Below are positions 12,431 to 25,700 of a stretch of 64,000 nt of DNA, in pieces. Made by a program: the position numbers and the translations under genes. The notes beneath the pieces are model-generated. The model was given only the letters and a program-made list of their open reading frames with translations, searched no databases and was not told the DNA's origin. The stretch's first letter is position 1. Each line of letters opens with the position of its first letter. Source of the stretch: Casuarina equisetifolia (taxonomy: Eukaryota > Streptophyta > Magnoliopsida > Fagales > Casuarinaceae); contig CM052354.1 in the NCBI GenBank assembly GCA_028551475.1, positions 18,685,258-18,749,257 on the forward strand, read 5' to 3'.

Positions 12431-12524
12431 TCTTACTAGCCAAACAACTAAAATTTCTAGATCTAGTGTTTAGATGCAAAATGGAGCCTAATAACCATGC
12501 ATTTATAGTCATTTAGGGACTAAT
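12431..12524 (+). repeat. 94-bp direct repeat, copy 1
   Basis: This 94-bp block recurs 145 bp downstream with equal length and roughly a dozen substitutions by eye. The best-conserved core is ATCTAGTGTTTAGATGCAAA. Confidence 0.8.
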
Positions 12525-12529
12525 CACAA

Positions 12530-15100
12530 AGAGATTGCATACAAATATGGAGTATATTCTTGTATTCAATGTTAATCTTATTAGTTAAACAACTAGAATT
12601 TATAGATCTAGTGTTTAGATGCAAAATGGAACTTTATAACCAAGCATCTATAGTCATTTTGGGATTAATTGGAGAAAACAAGACAGAGCTTATTTGTTCA
12701 ATCTAAGGAAGATTGTACCAAAGCAAATAAGTATGAGAAAAATGGGGTTATAAGAGGTCTTTTGGAAGGTGAGAGAAGCAAATACTAGAAGATTATTAGA
12801 TCATTTTGTATTTTTCATGTAATGTGGACTTGTATCAATAGACATAAACCAATTCTCCTGTGAGGGTGTATTAATGTAAATCATATTAGTCTAATAGAAT
12901 TAGATAGATATTTTCCTTAATTATGAATATGGTACTATCTAGTATGAGCTGTACTTTATAGAATTGTTATGAGTTAGGATTATTTGATTTAGTACATATT
13001 AAGTTAAGTTGGTTAAATTCCTCCTTTACCTTTACATATATATACTTGCATATGCATATTTTGAAATTAGGTGTTGGTAGGTCTTTAAGATACACTAGGA
13101 TAAAGATTTATGATTTTACACTTGAAAAGTGTTTTGGTCATTCTACCATGACATGTTGTCTTAGTTGTATATACATAAATACACATTATCACCTTCATGT
13201 TTTCAATGAGACAAAAAGATACAATAGAAACCTCTATAACTAGCTTTTTTTACCAAACATGGTTTTATCACTAATTTCTTGTAGTTTCAACATCTCATCA
13301 GTCATTGTTATTTTAGAACAATAAAGGGTAAGATCTAAGCTAGAAATCACATCACATAGAGATCAAACTAAGCATGCAATCTCGTTTTTATATATTTGAA
13401 AAAAAAATTGAACTTATGATTGATGCGTGATTCTTGGTTAAGGTGGTTTTATTCTAACATCACTTATTTTTCCAACTATGCACTAGTGGATCTTTTTGCC
13501 TAATGAAATATCACAAGATCATGCAAAAGGAAAGACCAAAGAATATTCCTTCATTCTAGTGAGAACTTTCTTCTACTACTTAAGTTATAGTTTTCTCTCT
13601 CTTATATTTTGACCATCTCTACATTAGATTTATCAATTAGCAAAAGACTTGGATAAAGCTTTCACTGAATGTGTAATACTACAAACATTTATCAAGGTTA
13701 AGGCAACTCTACAATAATCATTTACTTGATGATCAAGTCCGTAAGGATATGCTATTAGCATTGAATTCTATAAGATATTCACAATCTTCTTACATAAATT
13801 GAGGTCAGCCAACCATAGTTTATCTATTTAGTAGGGCTGTGAAAGTGGGTGAAAAGGAAGTTAATTTATAGATAGTTAATGAGATTAAAATGTTAGCAGT
13901 GTCATGACTAAAAAAGAACCAAGTTTGTAAAATTAATAAAAAAATAAAAAGAAAAAAGGAAAATGTAGTTTTGGAACTATTCTTGTTCTTTTTCCTACAA
14001 AATGAAGTAATGTCAAGATAAGTCCATGAAAAGGCTCTCCAAAGGGCATTTAGGGGTTAGCAATGGCTCTAATAAGCCATTAAGTTGTTTCAACTCGATC
14101 TTATTTTGCTAGCGTACTAGACAAGACTTCTCACACATCTTTACTTCATCCTTTATATGTGGCCCAAAGTAGGTAACTTCCAGGAAAGCATACATCTTTT
14201 AACTCAAGTGACTAGCTTATTTAGTGCGGTGACATGCTTTGATAAGCTTTTTACAAAGATTTCCCTATCTTGGCACATAAAGTGTCTTCCCTTTGAGTAT
14301 AGAAAAATTAATATAATTACTTTGGCATAAGGTCATAAGGCAATTCTTCCTACACTACATTTATGGAGACAGTATTGTTGATTTGTAAATGTCATAAATT
14401 TCAATCCCTTAACCATCTTTTTTTTTTTTAGTTTTTCTACTTTTTCATTTACCTTTTTGGGATTTGTACATGTGAATGATTAGTACCCCATTAGCAATAA
14501 TATTTTTCATGTGATGTTGTTGTCATGTTTTTATTCTAATAAGTCAAAAGATATCACACTACCTCTTCCATTCTCCTTATTTATGAAGGAGAGCTATAGT
14601 CTTGCTCTATGGTTTCCAAAGCGTTTAAGTGATGATAATGGACATGTCACTTGTTTCAAATGCATGACATAGTGAAAATTAAGTGTGTTTTGCAAGGTAT
14701 TATTAGACCTAAAAGGAATTTTTCTTGAATTTGGCAAGTTGGTAGGATTGTTTTAGCTAAATTCAATTTTGTAATGGAGTATAAACCAATAACAATTAAT
14801 ATAGTGGTCGATAGCCTTAACAAAAAGGCAAAACTAGCTGCAATGAGCTAGCGTAAAAAAGAGTAAGTGCAAGAAGAATTGCTTCATGACCTCGTAGGTG
14901 AGTAGCTCTCAAAACTCTTAGAGCAAAAGAAGATCAAATAGTTGACCATTGAAAATTAGCCCTTAGACTAGTTTATAAGTGGAAGAGAGAAAGACTTGTA
15001 TAAAAGGATTCCTTGTTGGATGGAGTCCCAATTGGCTAGGCTCTTGGTGAGAGTTTATATTTGACTTTATTGTCCGTTGCTATAGCCTCCCTTGTTGGAA
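12530..15100 (+). mobile_element. Degenerate Ty3/gypsy LTR retrotransposon (approximate limits)
   Basis: The firm evidence is at 14732-14851, where one frame reads WQVGRIVLAKFNFVMEYKP then NIVVDSLNKKAKLAAMS before a stop. This is the RNase H-to-integrase linker of plant gypsy polyproteins, whose consensus is W...LAEFDF..EYKPGK.NVVADALSRKAELA. Just downstream, 14880-15075 has faint resemblances in shifting frames to the stretch that leads into integrase. No intact reverse transcriptase, gag or integrase frame survives. I could not define matching LTRs, a primer-binding site or target-site duplications, so both limits are guesses and the insertion is old and dead. Confidence 0.5.
12576..12669 (+). 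repeat. 94-bp direct repeat, copy 2
   Basis: Second copy of the block at 12431, collinear without indels. The two copies sit at the left edge of the retrotransposon-like region, so they may be internal sequence of a decayed element. Confidence 0.8.
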
Positions 15101-18100
15101 TGAGTATAGCCTTCTCCCTAAGTCTTTCTCCTTATTTTTTCTAACCTCTCGTTGTTTTTCGGTTGCATAAAGGCTTACTTAGCTTATCCAAATTGAGCCA
15201 AGTTCCACACAGACTCAACAAGTTCATAACACTTAAGTTGCTTAATTTTATCCAACTCTCCATTCCATTTTTCCAATCCTCTTATGTTATTATCCCCAAG
15301 AGAATAATCAAGATAATTAATTTCTATGTTCTTTTCAATGGACATGTGACACTGAGTAAAGAAAGGTCAAAAAAAATTGGGCACATTCGTTGTTACAAAG
15401 ACTACTTTATGAGGATTTATTGGGATAGATCTTACCTTACTAGAGATAACTATTATTAGTTATCATGCCTTTTGATTATTGTTCTTAGTTTTCGTTTAAT
15501 TTTTTCAAGTTAATGTGTAATGCCCAAGATGTTTTGTATGTTAAGGATTTAAAGATTGTTTGGACATTATTCCAATGGAATCTTTTCCATAAAGTATTAC
15601 AATTTTTATTGTCTTAGAAGTGTCTTTTTGCATAAAGCGACTTGGTTTTTTAGCAAGATTCCTCATCATGCTATGGTTCTTTGATTGGAAGTAAGACAAA
15701 GACGCAACACTCTCGAAGAGCTTATAGCTTGGCCTTTCATTGGACCTTCGCTACTTGTTACATTATGAGGCCTCCAAAAGTCAATCTTTTTTTTTTTCAT
15801 TTTTCTTTTTCCCTCCTTGGCCTGTTATCTTAAAGGGTTTGGTATTTTTTGCTTGATAAGTATTACTTTTGATGAACTTTTCTTATAAGGAAATTCTTTT
15901 CTTCTTGTTAATTTACTTGCAGGTTGAGTCGGAAATTCTTTCTTCATATAACGACAAAGCTCTTTATGTGAGCAGTATTTGGTCAAGTTTTTCTTCCATT
16001 GTTTTTTTTTCCTTTTTATTTTTTTGGTTAATTCATTATTTATTATTTGAAAAATTAAAAAAAAATAGCAACATCTATTGTAAAGATAAAACTAAAATGT
16101 AGTATTGTATAAAAGAATATTGAATTCTTGTGAAACAAAAGCAACCACTGTGAGAAACTGGAATCAGTGGTTGGTATCAATCCATTGCATCCATACACTA
16201 CCATTGTCCTATGCTCCACCCTCGAAACTGAATACCAAGTCCTTGCTAACACACCTTCAAACTTCTTTCCTTGTGAAAATGGCACACTAGCGGCAAGCAA
16301 GGACAATCTGGCCCGTGTTAAAAAGAAGCAATTATGATACCTATGATTAAGCAAAGCCTTCTTTTCTTGGGAATGCAACAATTAAGTCTTATGTTAAAAA
16401 AGTCTAGAATTTAATCTAAAGTTTAGCTCATAGATCAAGGAAGCAAATCTATATTTTAAAGATGATCTAAGAATCTTAGTTATCCTGTATGAGACAACAA
16501 CTTTCAACACTCTCTTACCCCCCAAAAATGCTCAAGTTGACCAGAATTTGATATCATATAAAGTAAATAAAAGTTCAAAAAACAAAACTTAAAAGCAAGT
16601 TCACATTTGAACATAAACAAAAAGTTCTCTCTCTCTCGAAGTGTCAGGACAACAATCGCCGGCATCTTAAAATATGATGTTCATACTAGCCGCTCTGCCG
16701 TGCAAGCCTCAATTTTCGGTCCTCTGCCGGAAAAACAACGCGTGCTACAACCGTTTCTTCTTTTCGGCTGTAACGAGAGCTTCATGAAAAAGCCTCAAAG
16801 ATAGTTATGGTATTACGTACATGAGCCGTATCTTTGACCTTGGAAACGCTCTCAATGCAAATCACAGACATTGCATACGTGTGACACGCAGCCACTAGAG
16901 ACAAGATCCTAATCACAAGTAATAAACCTAGTAACCAACCGCCACAAGAGACTTGCCAAAAGGCACGATGTCAGCATTAGGATTATAGTTGGTTACAAGT
17001 CACACAGGCCAGCATAATAATGTGACGAAATTAAGAATCGTTTACGTTTTGAAGTTATGCTTTTTTTTCTTTTTTTTTTTCTACGTTGTCATCTTGGAAA
17101 CGCAAGACTCATGGTCATCAATCCAATATCTGTGATTGGGACGGTTGTAACAGCAATTGAGAATAAGGCAGTTCTAAAGCTTCAGACGGGGTTTTGGAGA
17201 TGTAGCAGACCAACTTTTGTAGGGAAATTTGGTGTAAAGTAGCCAACTTGTTACTTCGTTTGGCAAATGATAATGATGCCTGCCAAATGAGGAAAGAGGC
17301 CCCGTTCACATGTGGGTGGATCATGTAATTTTGACCTTACTCTAATTTTGTTAAGAGTGGTAGCCAAGCATGTCTTGTAGCATATTCATATACGCTATTT
17401 GGTAGATGACCTCAAATTAAAAATATATATGTTTAATTGAAATCGAAGAAGGGGTACATAAAAAGCTTAATGTCTATCCATCTATATTATCTAGCCCCCC
17501 AATTTGTAAATTGTCAATTATTCGATTTCCTATGGCAATGATAGGACATTGTCCTTCACATGGCATCGAACGTGAGTTTATCCTTTGGTACTATTCATCT
17601 GTCCTCAAGCATCTTTTCCTTCAAAAGCGGCATCATTAAATTCGGACTTGTGAGACCTACCTGGTCCATGTGTTTGTTGAACATGACAAGGTACGAAAAG
17701 CTTGGGGGTACCATCAATTGGACAAGGAGAACCATTGAACTGACACAACCACCAATTTGAATCGAATAATACTTAAAACCTGATACCTAAAAGTTAATGA
17801 GGCATATCCGTACAGATCGCCATATCGTTTTGTGAGACTTTTATTATGAAATTAATAATTACCTCCGAAGTTAGTCTGTTGTTGATGAGAAAAAAAAAAA
17901 ACAAAAACAAAAACAAAATTATGCAGCAAAACTACCAAGTTCTCTTCGTTTATTCTTATTTTTAAATTTGTGTTTTCTGGCAAAGACCATTACTTGGTCA
18001 ATTTATCGTCGCGTCTTGTTAACTCAATCGAAATCAGGACCCACTAGATTTTAAGCAAACATAAAGACAAAGTGTACAACATGGGTCTACATCTAAAAAA

Positions 18101-20990
18101 GATAATGCACAGTGCATATGCGTTGTCGACATTCTCCCACGTCGGGAAGAAAAAAGGGCAAGTTGGGTTTACCATGAGATAGATATGAACTGAAGCCATA
18201 AACTTGATAACATATTTATTATCTCTTCCGATTGACGAAAGGCTTATGCGATCCAAACTATAAGCACCCATATTTTAAAAAGCGACTACATCCTACACTT
18301 CCATGTGAAACCGTTAAGGTTTGATGTACTCCTTTTTCAGTGGTAAGATAAGTCATGATTTTGAGGCCACTTTGATAATGCTAATGGAGGTACTTATTAC
18401 GAGCTCATTGAATCATGATTGCTTACTGGATTTTCAGATCCACCGGAGGAACCAGAAAACCGGGAATAATTCATTTTGGTGGATAGATATTTTGATATGG
18501 ACTTTAAGCAAGACTTGCAGAGAAGAGTCCTGGATATAGTGGCTTGATACGAAAATGATTTTTTCTTTGGCTGGACTTTGACATAATGTTTGACAGAGAT
18601 GTTGGGGGGGAAGTGGGAAGAAACCTCCACCTTTGTGTCAACCGCAGCAATTTGTTTGAGAGTGCGTGGCAACATCTTTGCATGAATTGCCTCCCTATTT
18701 TCGGCAAGAGAAATCAACAATGTGAGGAGTGGATCTGTAAGGCGTTACCCCTGCACCATGAGTAAAAAGTAAATGGATAAAGTAGTGGCGACTCAGTAAA
18801 GAAAAGGTTGATTAGGGATTGAATTTTGGTGCGCACGAGCCTGGTAGTTGTGCCTGCGAGATGCACTAACTTGGCGGCATCACTTCTTGTAAAGGCAGTG
18901 TGGCAATCCACATTTAATGCATAGATGAACTTGAGTTAATTATTTTTAATTTTAACTAGACTTTAAGCAAGCGATCTTGGGTCAATAAAGTCACACATCT
19001 TTTTATGCCTTTTTGGTGGGAGGGGGAAGTAAATTTGCGGCTTCTCACATATCATTGCCCTTTTGTTTTTCATACATCCTTTTCTCTACGCCCCCATGAT
19101 GAATGGTATAGACCCCATCCCTACGCATAAGGATAATACAAGAAGAGTCTCTATCCTCCTACCTTTCTAATGCTGCCCATGTGAGAGGGTGGGCAGGGGT
19201 GTGACGGCCTTCTACCTTCACTAGAGAATGGAGGAAAGATCACAAGCTTCTTTTCCTTCTCCAACTTGTTAAAGTGGCCTAACAAGTAGAATTTTTTTTA
19301 TTTATTATTATTTATTATTTTGTTGTTTTTCTCTATTTGTACCTCTTAATGTTTGACTTTCCTTTCTTTTTTGTTATTTCATATGTCTACGTAATATAAG
19401 TACTCACACGGAAAATAATGCAGTCTATGTTGCAAGATAAAGCATCCAAGTCACACAAGCGACATAGAAGTGTCAATGCAAAAAGATCGATGACTTTCTT
19501 CATTGATTTCTTTAATCCAGAATTTGATTCTCAAGAGGCCGTACTTGATTAATTATGTCTCAGTTCTAAGTTGTTGTAAGAGGACACGAAACAATTAAAA
19601 TTTTAGAATAAAATACATGGATTCTCTCACGATTATGTTACTAGCATTCCAGACATGCTGATGTTATTCCAACTAATGCACTCAGGAGTAGAAAAGGAGA
19701 GCACTATTCAAAACACATTTAGCCTATTCAAATGCAACATTAAAGTAATCAAACAAATTACTTCGTTCAAAACAGATCCCAAGTTTCATTCAAACTAAAA
19801 AGTATCTCAAATCTATTTTGTTTAGAGGGCATCAAATAGCCATTTGATCCCAACCATAAAAATCTGCGTATTGTACATAGGAAAATTAGTGCTCTATTTC
19901 TAGAATTTACTTCAAAGGCTTAAAATCCATGTTTTCTTACAACCGTGTGTCCTTCTAAAAGATTTGAGTCACAACATGTAAATAGGAGAGCTACCCAAAA
20001 CATCTTATTTATAAAAGCCTCAATAAAAATTCAATTTCAGAATCTGAACGTGTTGTCCCGACAAGTGACCTCACGGATTCAGTTATTCCACATCTATGTC
20101 TCATCAAGCTGGTTGTGATACGGACATACATTGCATCAAATAGGAGCGCGAAAGGTTGGATTTTATCCACAGGAGCGGTAGGTAAGCTATTAATATCGCT
20201 GTTATTCACAGGCCTTTCCAGATTCTGGGTGCCACTTCGTTCGTTGAAGTGTAAGAATTAAGAGGAAAGATTTCATTGGATGATCCTTGCCCCAACATAC
20301 ATACATACATACATACATTGACTGGCTGATGTTGAAGGTTGCCGGAACATGGACTTTCCAGGAGTCACCAACTGTGTTGGCCCCTTTGGTCGATCCCCAA
20401 CCCGAACACATTGGGGCCAAGGATTAGGACTTGTACCAGACAATGCAGGATATCAACAAGTTTAAAAGTTGAACTAAAAAGCAATGGTCTTGGACACCAG
20501 AAGTAGCAGCGATTTCTTCCGATTCCGTCACCGGTTTGTGCTGATTCTGTGCGAAAAAGCTGTAATCAGTTAGGAGATCCCGATTTGTGAGCATCTTCAT
20601 CATTGTTTGGTGTTGTTACAAAAAAGCAGCAAACTGTTGGTGCAAAAGGCCATGCATAGGCAGGAAGGATGAGGGTACATGGACCTATAATTTGTGGGCA
20701 ACCCATAAAAATGAAGAAAAAGTAGGAGAAGGAGAATATTAGGAAAATAATGACAGAACCCCACCAAGGGAAAAAGGCATGACCTCTAACGATAACGATA
20801 TGGTTTCTTCGAAGGTCCAAAATGGGTTCGTGGAAGAAGATGACCTTGACTGGGGCCGAGAGAGATTAATTGGTGGTATTTGCACAACAAAGGCATGACA
20901 TCTGAAGCGTAAAGCTCGCTCCCACCCTTCGCTCATCCGTCCACTACTTCTTTTCCTTGTCTTGTGTGCGCTGTGGCCCCCACATCTTCA
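15101..20990. other. AT-rich intergenic DNA with no supported gene
   Basis: Long AT-rich stretch with poly-T and poly-A runs and scattered frames of 60-108 codons, none with a recognisable motif. A CATA microsatellite lies at 20295-20319. Part of 15.1-16.0 kb may be further debris of the neighbouring retrotransposon. Confidence 0.5.
20295..20319. repeat. (ACAT)n tetranucleotide microsatellite
   Basis: About six copies of ACAT in tandem. Confidence 0.85.
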
Positions 20991-21029
20991 ATCACCTACG
21001 CGTCAACCGCTCTCCAAATTTCACAATCA

Positions 21030-21037
21030 CACGTGTC
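21030..21037 (+). promoter_or_regulatory. ABRE/G-box upstream of the NOR-type NAC gene
   Basis: CACGTGTC, a G-box overlapping a perfect ABRE, 483-490 bp before the start codon at 21520. A TTGAC-type W-box core lies nearby on the opposite strand (GTCAAC at about 21002). Confidence 0.5.
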
Positions 21038-21363
21038 GACCCCTCAACGGTTAGAATTCCAGTTCTCGTCATCATCAGGGCTTCCATCGCCTCCATTTCG
21101 CTCACATTCATTTGCCAACCACCGCTTGTCTCTTTCCGCCTCACCGCCGATTCAGCCAAGAGAACCATTCAATTGCCATGCGTACAGATAAGCAAAGCTG
21201 GACTAATCTGCCCCTAAGTACCCTACCGTGGCGTTTTTTGATTGGTTCCTCCCAGACCACATCCAATATGTATCCGCACTTAATTCCCCCTAGTCCCCAA
21301 ATAAAAGTCTAATTTTCTCATGCCCATCTCATATTCAACAACGCTTGGGACAATTTCTGTGAA

Positions 21364-21365
<2 letters not shown>

Positions 21366-21433
<68 letters not shown>
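21366..21433 (+). repeat. (CT)34 microsatellite in the NOR-type NAC leader
   Basis: Sixty-eight nucleotides of CT ending 86 bp before the start codon, within or at the start of the probable 5' UTR. A pure dinucleotide tract of this length should be highly length-polymorphic. Confidence 0.95.
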
Positions 21434-21436
<3 letters not shown>

Positions 21437-21441
21437 TCATT

Positions 21442-21489
21442 ATGCTCTTCTCTGATAAACCCTTGGAGCTCCAACTCAACAAGCTTTGA
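21442..21489 (+). CDS. 15-codon upstream ORF in the NOR-type NAC leader
   Basis: ATG at 21442 opens a 15-residue frame (MLFSDKPLELQLNKL) closed by TGA at 21487-21489, thirty bases before the main start. Its nearness to the main ATG makes it very likely transcribed. It may lower or condition translation of the NAC protein. I cannot say whether the peptide is conserved. Confidence 0.5.
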   Translation: MLFSDKPLELQLNKL

Positions 21490-21519
21490 AAGGCAGCACG
21501 ACTCGGGTTTGTTTAAGTC

Positions 21520-22793
21520 ATGGAGAGCACTGACTTGTCCACGGCCAGCTTGCAACAGCCGAACCTCCCACCCGGGTTCCGGTTCCACCCCACAGATGAA
21601 GAGCTAGTGGTTCACTACCTCAAGAAAAGGGCAGCCTCCGCTCCTCTTCCTGTTGCAATAATCGCTGAAGTTGATCTCTACAAATTTGATCCGTGGGAAC
21701 TCCCAGGTACCTTATATTCAATTTCAACAACACAGAGTTGTTAAAGAAAGGAAGAGAAGTTGTAGTCTTTGTTCATGTTTTGAAGCAAAGCTTAGTTAGT
21801 AGGTTTGTTTGAATGATTTTGCAGCCAAGGCTACGTTTGGCGAGCAAGAGTGGTACTTTTTTAGTCCCAGAGACAGGAAGTATCCCAACGGGGCTAGGCC
21901 GAACAGGGCGGCAACTTCAGGGTACTGGAAGGCTACAGGAACTGATAAGCCTGTGCTGAGCTCAGGCAATCAAAAGGTAGGTGTGAAAAAGGCGCTCGTA
22001 TTCTACGGAGGGAAGCCCCCTAAAGGGATCAAGACCAATTGGATCATGCATGAGTACCGGCTGGCCGATAACAAGCCGTGTAACAGGCCTCCTGGCTGTG
22101 ACTTGGGCAACAAAAAAAACTCTCTGAGGGTAAATTTCCAATTTTAATTTTGTTATGATTATTCATTTATCTTTATGAAATCCCATTTGGATCGGTGATG
22201 ACTTGACTCTTTGTATTCAGCTTGATGATTGGGTGCTATGCCGAATCTACAAAAAGAACAACGGCCATAGGTTGATGAGTCAGGAGAGGGAAGACTCGAT
22301 GGACGAAATGACTGGACCTGTACCACCTTCAATAGCCGTGGGCCAGCAAAATAAGCTGCAACTTCCGAAGGCGGGCACAAGCTACGGCGCAATGCTAGAA
22401 AATTACCAGAATTTCTTTGAAGGAATAGGGACCGGCGACGGGATCAACTCCGGCGGTGGTACGTCCCAGCTAGTCTCTTCCAGTTGTAATCCTGAGATGC
22501 CTTTTGTTCCGGGCTTGACAACCTCGAACAACCTTCCACAAAAACGGACACTTCCATCTTTGTACTGGAATGACGACGACACAGCCGGGCCTTCCTCGAG
22601 AGAGAGATTGCTCCTGGATGATAACGATAAAAGCTTGGCAAGGAAGGACGGGAACTCTTCTACTTCTATTGCCAATCTGCTTAGCCAGCTCCCACAGACC
22701 CCTTCGTTGCACCAACAGGTAATGCTGGGGTCTTCTGGAGACGGCCTTTTTCGGTCACCTTGCCAGCTCCCTGAGTTAAACTGGTATACTTAA
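21520..22793 (+). CDS. NAC transcription factor, NOR / NARS1-NARS2 (NAC018/025/056) type
   Basis: Three exons, 21520-21706, 21825-22129 and 22221-22793, join to 354 codons; intron positions match those of the other NAC gene. The N-terminus [36 protein letters not shown] is diagnostic of the NOR/NARS group. NAC subdomains A-E follow to about residue 175: [93 protein letters not shown]. The C-terminal region is acidic and Ser-rich and ends [14 protein letters not shown], the group's terminal motif. Known relatives include tomato NOR (fruit ripening) and Arabidopsis NARS1/NARS2 (seed coat and embryo development); all act in the nucleus. It is not a tandem copy of the NAC gene 15 kb upstream, which belongs to another clade. 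Confidence 0.95.
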
Positions 22794-25700
22794 TTAAATT
22801 AGGAGTAATGGGTATGAGTGGCACAATCTATCTGTTTGTGCCTATATAGAACTCAGAAGCAACAAAGACTGCGGGGAGTTTCCCTGTAGATTTCCAGCAG
22901 TCCTTGTTGCATATATACTTGCCCAAGTTATGAAGCGTTGGATTGGATACAAAGGTATTGGTTGCCAGTTTGGAGACTTACTGGCTAGTCTAGAAAGTTG
23001 TTAAATGGCTTCCAATTCTTTTGACTGTAAACTTGCTGCCGATTTCCTGTGAAGCCGAGAAACTTAAGTGTCCTATACATATATACTTGGTTGATTATTT
23101 ACAGATGCAAAGAAAAAGGATAGATGGTAGCTTTGATGTTGAAAAATAAACAGATTGGTTAGTATGGTTCGCTCTGTGACACAACGCTACATCCTTGTGT
23201 ATGTACATCCTACCAAGAGATAATGGCTACAGTTTGTGTATATATCAGATCTGTTCATATTCATCATCGATCTCTGGGATTGGTTCAGTGTTTGCCTTTT
23301 TCTTGTAGTTGAAAATAGAACTTGAGGGCTTGGTTTTTGTCTCTTTAGGTTTGGTATTAGTCCTTTCCCGTTCCCGAAGAAACCCTAGACGGCAAGAGAT
23401 CTTGTTTCTTTCAGTGATCATCATCCTTCTTTCCAGTCAGGTCTTTGAAGGACCATCAGACAGAAGAACAGACAACCTAACAAGAACTTCTATACATCTC
23501 CAGTAGATTGTTACTTCCCTATTGGGTCTCCACCTGATTGGCTGAATGAAAATTCTAAATATTTAAATCCTTTTCTCGCTGTCTTCCTGATGGTGAACGT
23601 ATATTCTGATGATTGAGCTTGAAAGCACAATAGAATTTAATAATTTCTTTCAACTTCAAAGCGCGTACTTAATAGGAATTAATGCCATACAGGAATCATT
23701 AGCATAATTAGCATCCGATGATTTAAGAATACACCACATGTTCAGCAATGTAAGGGAACAATCAGAGGCCGTATATCTACTCTGAAAAATACAGTAATAC
23801 AATTGCTTTCAGAAAAATACATACATGTTACTTTTTGAGTATGGGGATAAAGCGATGTAGTATGTCATTAATTTTATCTTAGCAGATAATTAATGCTTAG
23901 TGAATTATCAATTTTAACTTTTTTTTGTGCAACTATTTTTATTTATTTATTTCTCTTTCTTCCCTACCTACAAAGGATGCTCTTATCTCCAATCACTCTT
24001 TGTTTTTCTCCATTTTTATTCAAAAACTTTGACAACATCAATTTGGGTTTTCACGCCAAAAACCAAACGAGAGCTCCAATCTATTTAAGCGACAATAATT
24101 TGGCAAATAAGTCCTTTTAGCATGTTAAAACTATTACTTACCTTAAACTGTTACATCAATAAAATTATTAATAATATCGTTTATATATATGAGCTTCATT
24201 CCTCTCAACAAATGAATTAAAACGGATCAAATATGGTAGTTTTCCAATCGCTTGTCATACAATAAGATGTTGAATTGTTACTAATCTTAAAATGTAAAAT
24301 CAATAAAAGATAAATTTGATTTTACAAGTCTGAAATTTTTACACGATAAAAAATATAGTTCGACACCCGTACACTGAATCTAGAGGTTGGTGCAATAAAA
24401 AAGGACAAAATGACAAAATATGGCTTAGGTCTTACGCTTAAAGATGAAGAGAAATCTCAAATAATCTTTTCGAAGCACCAACCAATGGCCAAAATCTGGT
24501 ATCTTTACATCTCTGTTGACATACATATCCAACTAATCCATTCCCGGAATCTTTCTTGTCGTCAGCTTCTCTGTGGGGTGGTGGTCGGCTGGCCGTGAGA
24601 AAGCGGTGGTGCGCTAACAAGTTCAAGTTGAGTTTTATTTTTACTTCACCACATATTAACCACGATGGAATTCACTGACCTAAGATATTTGAGTAGAGGG
24701 GTCGTTTTCTCTATCGGACTGATGAGACGTCGCTGGGTATACTGCTGATCTTCAGGTCACACAAGCTGATAGAAACAGGCTCTCAAAGAGCTTTCTTTAC
24801 TTGCAAACTTTAGGGGACCATTCTCCCTATCTTGTAAAGGAATCATTATCTCAAGACTACACGAATTAAATAGCCTTCAATGGCATTCCTTTCCCGGGAA
24901 AGAGAACAAACAACTTTCTGAAATTTATCGTCATAAGTGCTTTGTTTTGGAATAGATATTGAAGGGATGGAATGCACCATTATCTCAATCCCTTTTTAGA
25001 ATGATGCTTTTACAAAGGCTTGAAAGCTTTACAAATTCTGCTCAATACATTTAAAAGTATCTGCTTCTATCATAGACAATACACGCATACGTGTAGAGAT
25101 ACATAAACGCGTACGATATACCCAAAGAAAAGATAAACCCAAAAAATGCTTACACGTTAGCCCTTAACTTCTCTTGCTTGCCCATCTTATCATCCAAATC
25201 AGAAACCATCTCAGAAGTTGGTCGATGACAGAGTCCATAATTCACTTTTAGCACTTGGGTATTTCTTAAATAAGCCAGCGATCCTCTGCAAAAGAAAGCC
25301 CCGTTATGCTAGAAGCTCTATAGAGGTTTCTTCCTCATAAATGGAGTCACACAAATGGCTAGCACTCTCATTGATGAGCTTCTTCTTTAGCTGACTACGT
25401 TTTTGAAAGAAAATGCGACAATGGTTGATATGACAGCAGTCAATTTTACCATTAAGGTCTAATTTAGGACCGACCCACGAATTCACTGTAGCTAAGCACT
25501 GACAGGGACCAGAAGTGCCCTGTACCGTCGAGGAACAGTAGTATTTCGTACAAGAGGTCATCAAAACCCACAATAATTGCGTTTCTAGTGCATGGTACTG
25601 ATACCTGAAGATTATGCCATGACAGTGCTTCATTGCGATACAAAAAAATATAAGGGTCAGATTTTCTGATTGACAGCTGTAGCTACTTGGCAATGTCTTG

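Noticed and set aside
21320..21607. 95-codon plus-strand frame running through the CT tract into the NAC gene
   Set aside because: The (Leu-Ser)n segment is a product of the CT repeat, and the ATG probably precedes the transcription start.
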